The notes under the pieces were generated by a model. It did no database searches and was not told where the DNA came from. It saw only the letters and a list, made by a program, of their open reading frames with translations. The translations under genes were made by a program, and so were the position numbers. A stretch of DNA of 19,064 nt from CAZGUH01 sp964529005. Its GTDB lineage: Bacteria; Actinomycetota; Acidimicrobiia; Acidimicrobiales; Ilumatobacteraceae. The DNA is taken from NCBI GenBank assembly GCA_964529005.1, contig CAZGUH010000063.1:1-19064 (forward strand), given 5' to 3'. Positions 14,430 to 19,064 of this stretch are shown here, in pieces (within the stretch, counting starts at the first letter, position 1; each line of letters begins with the position of its first letter).

Positions 14430-14692
14430 TGCGCTTCGAGTGGAACGCGCTCCGACCGGGCGACAGCGTCCTGGTCCACGACTCGCGCACGCCCGACCTT
14501 CGCCTCACTCGAGGAACTGTGGCCATCGTGGAGACGAACCGCGGGTCCACCAACAGCGTCGCTGTCCGCTTCGAGAATGACACCCGCGCGGTCACGATGC
14601 GCCCCCGTCGGATGTGGGTCCATCTCGACGAAGAAGATGCGCCGGACTACTGCTGGCGCTGCGCAGCCATCGACGCGGCAGCCGCTGCATAG
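14426..14692 (+). CDS. Small beta-barrel-like protein ending in CWRC (88 aa)
   Basis: ATG 14426 overlaps the previous stop (ATGA) and has GAGGAG eight bases upstream. The product begins FEWNALRPGDSVLVHDSRTP, continues with RGTVAIVETNRG and SVAVRFENDTRAVTMRP, and ends RRMWVHLDEEDAPDYCWRCA. The 'L.PGD.V.V.D' opening and alternating strands look like a KOW/SH3-like small barrel. The C-terminal CWRC repeats the motif of its neighbour, so the two may share a zinc site or bind the same partner. I recall similar short proteins in Acidimicrobiia but no function for them. Confidence 0.78.
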   Translation: MMRFEWNALRPGDSVLVHDSRTPDLRLTRGTVAIVETNRGSTNSVAVRFENDTRAVTMRPRRMWVHLDEEDAPDYCWRCAAIDAAAAA

Positions 14693-14722
14693 GCTGCGCG
14701 CCGACGGCTGAGGATCGCTGAG

Positions 14723-14833
14723 TCACCCGCTGGAGCTGCCGTTCGCCTTCTTGCTCTTTTTCGTGGCTCGCTTCTCCTTGAGCGTCTTGCCGGGCTTCTT
14801 TCCGGCGGGTCGCTGAGGCGTCTTCTCAGGCAT
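14723..14833 (-). CDS. 36-residue Lys-rich basic peptide
   Basis: ATG 14833 is preceded by AAGGAG six to seven bases upstream, and the ORF runs 36 codons to TGA 14723. The peptide begins MPEKTPQRPAGKKPG, continues with KTLKEKRATKKSKKA and ends in Gly/Ser. About a third of its residues are Lys or Arg. The start lies inside the last codons of the GH130 gene (eight-base overlap), which makes it the last gene of that operon. Similar tiny basic proteins occur in actinomycetes without known function; binding to nucleic acid or to acidic polymers is a guess. The strong RBS and overlap support it as a real gene. Confidence 0.75.
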   Translation of the reverse strand: MPEKTPQRPAGKKPGKTLKEKRATKKSKKANGSSSG

Positions 14834-16343
14834 TTTCGTCTCCTTCAGGTTGCGAACTCGTCACGGTCCGATGGGCGGGCTTCGACATGGCCGCGATCAC
14901 GTCGTCGATCTCGACCGTGGCGATCGCGATCATCTGATCGCCGATGCCGTAGGGCAGAACGAGGCGCCCACCGACCGCGAGGGCGCCGCAGGAATAGACG
15001 ACGTTCGGCACATAGCCGTCGCGACAACTGCGGCCGGGGGCGAGGAGGGGCTCGTCCGTCGTGGCGATTACTCGGTGCGGCTCATCGAGGTCGAGCAGCA
15101 TCGCTCCGATCGAATAGGTGCGCATCGCTCCGACACCGTGGGTGAGCACGAGCCAGCCTTCAGATGTCTCGATCGGCGAGCCGCAGTTACCCACCTGGAG
15201 CACCTCCCACCGCCGGCGCGGAACGGCGACGACCTCCGCGTTGTCCCAGCAGAGCAAATCATCGGAATAGGCCACCGAGTTGGTCTCTCGGTCCGCGCGC
15301 GACAGCGCCACATAGCGGTCCCCGACGCGTCGCGGGAACAGCGCGAGACCCTTTCCCTTCGCCGCGGAGCCCGCCATCGGCGTGATCGCGAACGAGACGA
15401 AATCGTCGGTGGTGAGGAGGTGTTGGCTGACGTTGACGCCGTCAAACGCCGTGTACGTCGCGCAATATCGAGGCCCGCTGCCATCGGTGATCTCGACGAA
15501 CCGGGCGTCCTCCATCCCGTGCGCCTCCGCCGATGCATGGGGCCACAGCACACGCTCGGACAGCTGCGTGTCGGGCGTGAACTCGACTCGGTAGGAAGAT
15601 GTCGCCAGCTGCACGATGCGCTGGGCCGTCGACGCGGCGTTGCGCCGCATCGGGGCGTCGGCGATCAAGGCCTCTGTTCGGCTGCGCAGCTGCTCGTCGC
15701 CGAAGCACTCGGGAAGCTCGTCGAGAACGTATGCCGCGTTCTCGTGGTCGTCGTCTGCTTCGGCAAGCCGCCGGTGCAGGACGCTGCGATGATGCTGCCC
15801 AGGCATCGCTGGAGCGGTTCGCGGCCGCGACCCCGGCGCATCGAGGGTCACCGTGCCAACGCGGTCGATGGCGCCGGTGCGGAAGCCGATCGAGGAGCGA
15901 TGGCCTTCGCCGATTCCTCGCACGCTCATCACGAACGCTGTCTCGCCACTGGCGGGCTGTTCGGGACAGGCGACGATCGAGGGATTGCACAGCGCTGCGC
16001 CTTCGATCGCGTACTCGTGGGTGAACGCTGCTCCGAGCAAGCGTCGTCGATCGATCGTCAACGAGCTCTCGGCGTCGAGACGATGCGCGATCTGCGCGGC
16101 GTGTTGTTCGAAGGTTTCGTACAGGCGGTGGTGTCGATCGGCGAGTCGCCCCTCGATGTCGCGCAGCGCCGCTGTGATTTCGTGCTCCTCGAGGCCCATG
16201 ATCCTGTCGATCACGGACTCCGCCCGCGAGTCCCCAGGTCCGACGTCTTCACGCCCGGGCACGAAGAAGCGGACGATGGCGCGTCCTGGGTCAGGGGTGA
16301 TGCGGATGCCCGTATCGGTGAGACGTGCGCTGCGTTGGATCAC
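14826..16343 (-). CDS. GH130 family mannoside phosphorylase/hydrolase-like enzyme
   Basis: The 505-residue product has a roughly 100-residue helical N-terminus and then a five-bladed propeller typical of GH130. Motifs seen are FTHEYAIEGAALCNPSIVA (107-125), VMSVRGIGEGHRSSIGFRTG (138-157), HGMEDARFVEI with Asp279 as the probable general acid, YTAFDG (297-302), KGKGLALFPRR (329-339), GNCGSPIETSEGWLVLTHGVG (385-405) and DGYVPNVVYSCGALA (442-456). GH130 enzymes act on beta-mannosides, by phosphorolysis or, in some subgroups, by hydrolysis of beta-1,2-mannosides; which one applies here is open. No signal peptide is present, so it is cytoplasmic. ATG 16343 overlaps the upstream stop as ATGA. Confidence 0.93.
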   Translation of the reverse strand: MIQRSARLTDTGIRITPDPGRAIVRFFVPGREDVGPGDSRAESVIDRIMGLEEHEITAALRDIEGRLADRHHRLYETFEQHAAQIAHRLDAESSLTIDRRRLLGAAFTHEYAIEGAALCNPSIVACPEQPASGETAFVMSVRGIGEGHRSSIGFRTGAIDRVGTVTLDAPGSRPRTAPAMPGQHHRSVLHRRLAEADDDHENAAYVLDELPECFGDEQLRSRTEALIADAPMRRNAASTAQRIVQLATSSYRVEFTPDTQLSERVLWPHASAEAHGMEDARFVEITDGSGPRYCATYTAFDGVNVSQHLLTTDDFVSFAITPMAGSAAKGKGLALFPRRVGDRYVALSRADRETNSVAYSDDLLCWDNAEVVAVPRRRWEVLQVGNCGSPIETSEGWLVLTHGVGAMRTYSIGAMLLDLDEPHRVIATTDEPLLAPGRSCRDGYVPNVVYSCGALAVGGRLVLPYGIGDQMIAIATVEIDDVIAAMSKPAHRTVTSSQPEGDENA

Positions 16344-17353
16344 GGCACGAGCTGCTCGAGGGCGTCGGCGCGCTGCATCGTCGAGATCATCGCCAACGTC
16401 GATTCGGCTCCACAGTTGAGGTTGACGCCGTCGCTGCGGAGGCCGTCGAAGCCGGCGCCGGTCGCTGAGTCGTACATCACCGCCGCTGCATCGTTCGCGC
16501 CGTCGAACCAGGCGGCGGCGAGCCCGATGCCCCGCATCCAGTCGGCGTCGCCGGTCAAGGTGAACGCCGTCCAGCAGGCATCAGCCATCGCCGCTACCTC
16601 GATCGGCTGCTGGTCGAACTGAGGCGCCACGTCGGTCCGTCCTCGGCCCCGGACGCCGGTCACGGAGAGGTGGCCATGCTTGCTCTCCGCCTCCAGGAGC
16701 CAGCGGAGCATGGACAGCCCACGCTCACGCACGACGGAGGCGCCGAGCGCCGCCCCGGCCGCGATCACCGCCTCTGCGAGCACAGCGTTGGCGTATCGGA
16801 GCCGGGTCTCCGGCCAGACCCACGGCTCGGGGCGCGGGACGCCGATCACGGTCACGGTGTCGAGGAGCAGAGCACGAGCTGCGCTGTGGCCCGGACGACG
16901 ATGAAGCACCTCAGCGGCGCCCAACGCAGCGAACGCCATCGCGCGCGGCCACGGAGACCGCTGCGCGATCCCGCGCTCGAAACATGCGAGGGCCTGATCC
17001 GCGAGCTCGTCGTCCTGGAGGCGCGCGGCCGCGGCGCCGAGACCCCAGAGGCTTCGGCCCCAACAGTCGTCCGTCGTCGCCCGATCGGTCCAGCGGCCGC
17101 CCCTGCTCATACGGTTGCGCACGCGACCGTCCGGCGCCTGCGCGGCGACCACGAAGCTCAGCGCGATGCGGCACAAGCGAGCAGCTGCGATGTCCGCCGG
17201 CTCGCGCGCGGTGACGACGAGCAGACGAGCGTTGTCGTCGGTGCAGTATCCGTGCTCCACGCGTGGCCTTACGCCGCACGCGTGCTCGAACAGTCCCTGC
17301 TCGTCGGTCATCGCCACGAGGTGCTCGAACCTGCGGCGCCCCCGCTCGGTCAC
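16340..17353 (-). CDS. Alpha/alpha-barrel-like protein of a GT4-GH130 cassette
   Basis: The start is GTG 17353, which overlaps the glycosyltransferase stop as GTGA; the much longer frame upstream is a shadow of that gene. The 337-residue product has the conserved opening FEHLVAMTDEQGLFEHA and HGYCTDDNARLLVV (residues 34-47), then helical repeats with TTDDCWGRSLWGLGAA, SPWPRAMAFAALGAAEVL, FDQQPIEVAAMADACW and a Cys in VNLNCGAESTLA. This layout recalls (alpha/alpha)6-barrel glycosidases or epimerases. Proteins of this type are often annotated only as glycosyltransferase-associated or glycosidase-like. It probably acts on the same mannoside or oligosaccharide as its neighbours; no activity can be assigned. 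Confidence 0.85.
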   Translation of the reverse strand: MTERGRRRFEHLVAMTDEQGLFEHACGVRPRVEHGYCTDDNARLLVVTAREPADIAAARLCRIALSFVVAAQAPDGRVRNRMSRGGRWTDRATTDDCWGRSLWGLGAAAARLQDDELADQALACFERGIAQRSPWPRAMAFAALGAAEVLHRRPGHSAARALLLDTVTVIGVPRPEPWVWPETRLRYANAVLAEAVIAAGAALGASVVRERGLSMLRWLLEAESKHGHLSVTGVRGRGRTDVAPQFDQQPIEVAAMADACWTAFTLTGDADWMRGIGLAAAWFDGANDAAAVMYDSATGAGFDGLRSDGVNLNCGAESTLAMISTMQRADALEQLVP

Positions 17354-18522
17354 ATCGCCATCCGGGCGTCGACCGTGGAGGCGAGGGCCTCGCAGACGTC
17401 TCGATACTGACCTCCGACCACTGACCAGCTCAGCGTCGGTGAGATCGCCCGGGCCTGAGCAGACATGACCGCGATCAGCTCCGGATCGGCGACGACTGCG
17501 CGGATGGCGGCGGCGAGAGCGATCGGGTCCTCGTGCGGGACGATGATGCCGGCACCGGTGGAGAGCGCTTCGACCGCGTGCGGGAAGGCGGTTGCGATCA
17601 CCGGGCGGCCGGCCGCGATGGCGTCGACCAACACTCCAGAGGTCGCTTGATCGCGGGAGTCGTAGGGCAGGACGACGACCGACGCCGATGCGACCAAGGG
17701 CAACAGATCTGCGAGGTCGCGATACGTGTCGTCGAAATGGACGGACGCTGCCACTCCGGAGGCCCAGGCGCTGCGGATCAAGCTCTGGCGATAGCGATCG
17801 CCGTCCCGCGCGAACACGTTGGGATGCGTCGCCCCTGCGACGGTGTACTTGATCCGCGGCCGGAGGTCCGTCAGCAACGACAACGCGGTGATCACGTGCT
17901 CGATGCCCTTGCCCGGGCCGAGCAGACCCCACGTCAGCAGATGCAGACGTCCGCTCAGCTGGCGGTCGCCAGAGGAGGCGGCGGAGCCGCTCGGTCCAGC
18001 AGCTCCGTGCGGAATGACGACGACCTTCGCGGCATCGATGTCGTAGACCGACACGAGGCGGTCGCGGGACGAGCCGGTCATCACGACAACACGGGCGGCG
18101 ACGTCACACGCGGCCTCCAGCACGGTGCGTTGGTGTGCGCTCGGGAGCGCCGGAACGGTGTGCAGCGTCAGGACGGCGGGGACGGTCAACGAACGCAGCA
18201 CGCTGAGCACCTCGTCCCCGTCGACGCCGCCGTAGATACCGAACTCGTGCTGGACGAGAGCGACATCGCCCTGCGACAAGACACGGGCGGTCTCACGAAC
18301 GCTCGTCGCGATGCCGTTCGCAAGCTCGTACCTGGCCCCGCGCCGCTCGGTGGCCTCACGACCGTCGTCGATCGCCACCACGGTGACGGAATCGCCCGCA
18401 CGCGTCAGTTCGGCCTGAAGCGCTGCGGCGAATGTGGCAATGCCACACTTCCGTGGCGGAAAGGTGCTGAGCAGAGCGACTCGACGGCCAGCAGGGACTC
18501 GATGAGACGCAACGGACTGCAT
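17350..18522 (-). CDS. GT4-type glycosyltransferase
   Basis: ATG 18522 was chosen because GAGGAGG lies five bases upstream; the in-frame ATG 18561 has no such site. The 390-residue product has a GT-B fold: N-terminal RVALLSTFPPRKCGIATFAA (about 14-33), VQHEFGIYGGVDGDEVL and HTVPALPSAHQRTVLE, then C-terminal WGLLGPGKGIEHVITAL, LPYDSRDQATSGVLVDAI and AAGRPVIATAFPHAVEAL. The usual second Glu of the GT4 nucleotide-sugar motif is Asp in VDAI, as remembered for this subgroup. It likely transfers a mannosyl or glucosyl unit from a nucleotide sugar in the cytoplasm. It heads the operon with the 17353 gene, GH130 and the basic peptide; a hairpin sits next to its RBS. Confidence 0.92.
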   Translation of the reverse strand: MQSVASHRVPAGRRVALLSTFPPRKCGIATFAAALQAELTRAGDSVTVVAIDDGREATERRGARYELANGIATSVRETARVLSQGDVALVQHEFGIYGGVDGDEVLSVLRSLTVPAVLTLHTVPALPSAHQRTVLEAACDVAARVVVMTGSSRDRLVSVYDIDAAKVVVIPHGAAGPSGSAASSGDRQLSGRLHLLTWGLLGPGKGIEHVITALSLLTDLRPRIKYTVAGATHPNVFARDGDRYRQSLIRSAWASGVAASVHFDDTYRDLADLLPLVASASVVVLPYDSRDQATSGVLVDAIAAGRPVIATAFPHAVEALSTGAGIIVPHEDPIALAAAIRAVVADPELIAVMSAQARAISPTLSWSVVGGQYRDVCEALASTVDARMAM

Positions 18523-18530
18523 GCCAACCT

Positions 18531-18547
18531 CCTCGACAAGGTCGAGG
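18531..18547 (-). promoter_or_regulatory. Hairpin next to the ribosome binding site of the glycosyltransferase operon
   Basis: CCTCGAC and GTCGAGG form a perfect seven-base stem with a three-base loop. On the minus-strand mRNA the 3' arm supplies the first GAGG of the GAGGAGG RBS, leaving only the last bases unpaired, so folding could limit ribosome access to ATG 18522. It may equally be a DNA operator. Confidence 0.4.
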
Positions 18548-18688
18548 CGTCGGGCCTGCACGGGGCGACAGCACGATCGGCCGTCCAGCCCAAGCGAGGC
18601 GACTCGTCCGAGTGGTGAAAGCCGAGGTTACCAGCGGATCCAGCCGCTCGGCCCAGCGCCTCCCGATCGCCCGAGCCTGCGACGCCGC
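18548..18688. other. Upstream region of the glycosyltransferase operon
   Basis: No protein-like frame is seen. The region should hold the operon promoter, reading leftward; no clear -10/-35 pair was settled. A short inverted repeat ACTCG-TC-CGAGT is present near 18602-18613. Confidence 0.3.
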
Positions 18689-18910
18689 TCAGGTCGTCCA
18701 GCTGCTCGTGTGCTTTCGGACGGGCCGCTTCCGATCCACACCGGCCTCGGCCATGATCTTCATCATCGTCGTCTTCGTGGTGCCGAGGCGACGCGCAAGA
18801 GATTCCTGGCTCTCATCGTCCGGGTCCCAGCGCACATATGCCTCGATGATGCGCGCCTTGTCCTCGTCGGTGTAGGTCCTCACCTGATCAGGGTCGGCCA
18901 CCACGCTCAC
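18689..18910 (-). CDS. Small helix-turn-helix protein (73 aa)
   Basis: The product reads RTYTDEDKARIIEAYVRWDP, then SQESLARRLGTTKTTMMKIM and AEAGVDRKRP with a basic tail. The SLARRLGTTKTTMMKIMAEA stretch (about residues 37-56) fits a helix-turn-helix, as in small DNA-binding or transposase-like proteins. No catalytic domain follows, so it may be a regulator or a remnant of a mobile element. The start is GTG 18910 without a clear RBS; GTG codons at 18904 and 18901 are alternatives. It lies upstream of the glycosyltransferase operon on the same strand with 166 bases between. The other strand is open too but looks like a shadow. Confidence 0.6.
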   Translation of the reverse strand: MSVVADPDQVRTYTDEDKARIIEAYVRWDPDDESQESLARRLGTTKTTMMKIMAEAGVDRKRPVRKHTSSWTT

Positions 18911-18940
18911 GGTACCGCGGTGGCGTCGTGGAAGGACGGC

Positions 18941-18970
18941 GTCCAGCGGCTGCCGTTTGAACCGCTGGAC
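18941..18970. repeat. Inverted repeat, nine-base arms
   Basis: GTCCAGCGG (18941-18949) and CCGCTGGAC (18962-18970) are exact inverse copies around a 12-base spacer; with one mismatch the arms extend two more pairs. It lies 31 bases upstream of the helix-turn-helix gene's start. It could be an operator for that protein, a recombination site, or a transcript hairpin; no T run follows. Confidence 0.5.
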
Positions 18971-19064
18971 ACCTACACCGGAAACGCCCGGCCGTGGCGC
19001 ATCTGGCGCTAGCCCGCCCTGTTCAGTAGCGGGTTGGTGGTGAGGGGGCCGCGTCCGCGAAAAC

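Noticed and set aside
14850..16622. 590-codon plus-strand ORF opposite GH130
   Set aside because: Antisense shadow: rich in Arg, His and Asp, no domain, and the minus-strand GH130 motifs are unmistakable.
16340..17932. 530-codon version of the GH130-operon middle protein
   Set aside because: The first 193 codons are an Arg-rich shadow of the glycosyltransferase; GTG 17353 with GTGA overlap gives the protein-like start.
17533..18618. 361-codon plus-strand ORF opposite the glycosyltransferase
   Set aside because: Antisense shadow with Gln/Arg/Asp-rich composition and no RBS.
18521..19012. Plus-strand ORF ending VQRLPFEPLDTYTGNARPWRIW
   Set aside because: The last 30 residues look protein-like, but the frame covers the helix-turn-helix gene antisense and the start of the glycosyltransferase region; no start or family supports it.
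1..19064. CRISPR arrays, tRNA and rRNA genes
   Set aside because: Looked for short spaced repeats, cloverleaf segments and conserved rRNA words on both strands and saw none; a covariance-model scan was not possible here.

Overview
This window is GC-rich DNA with strongly GC-biased third codon positions, strong GGAGG-type ribosome binding sites and many ATGA/GTGA gene overlaps. It also encodes a secreted protein built of 'LDTR-G ... GVPAG ... ASNLNF ... IVDVAGW' repeats. Together these point to an actinomycete, most likely of the class Acidimicrobiia (Ilumatobacter/Microthrix-like); this placement is inference. A block of exactly 100 N at 8121-8220 shows that the piece is a scaffold from a draft assembly.

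Left part (1-5140, mostly + strand): about 640 bases without a convincing gene, then a GH15 glucoamylase/trehalase-like enzyme (644-2434), a YihY/BrkB inner-membrane protein (2529-3638), and a YlbL-type secreted PDZ-Lon protease (3922-4897). The protease reading frame is broken twice by one-base losses, so its catalytic Ser and Lys lie in different frames.

Next block (5141-9453, minus strand): a secreted repeat protein interrupted by the assembly gap, a VKOR-family membrane protein, a small SPW-like membrane protein and an SDR oxidoreductase. The last three junctions overlap by a few to 34 bases, which suggests one translationally coupled operon. A 78-residue helical protein with its own strong RBS follows. 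At 9518-10745 lies the C-terminal two thirds of a serine recombinase of mobile-element origin; its catalytic domain is missing and it carries four frameshifts.

Middle small-protein island (10976-14692): seven to nine short genes, most with good RBSs, flank a three-histidine-box acyl-lipid/acyl-CoA desaturase (12054-13157) coupled to a SHOCT-like small protein. Three of the short genes (11044, 13319, 13703) encode diverged relatives of one small beta-rich family that I do not recognise. One (11372) looks like a DUF6188 protein. Two adjacent coupled genes (14223, 14426) encode small proteins that each carry a CWRC motif.

Right part (14723-18522, minus strand): a tightly overlapping operon of a GT4 glycosyltransferase, an alpha/alpha-barrel-like protein, a GH130 mannoside phosphorylase/hydrolase-like enzyme, and a previously easy-to-miss 36-residue Lys-rich peptide gene. 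This looks like a mannoside/oligosaccharide synthesis-turnover cassette. The window ends with a small helix-turn-helix protein gene and an inverted repeat.

No rRNA, tRNA, CRISPR array or intact insertion sequence was seen. The most interesting items are the three-paralogue small-protein family, the glycan cassette with its basic peptide and SD-adjacent hairpin, and the cluster of single-base frameshifts. Those frameshifts could reflect either real gene decay or assembly error.
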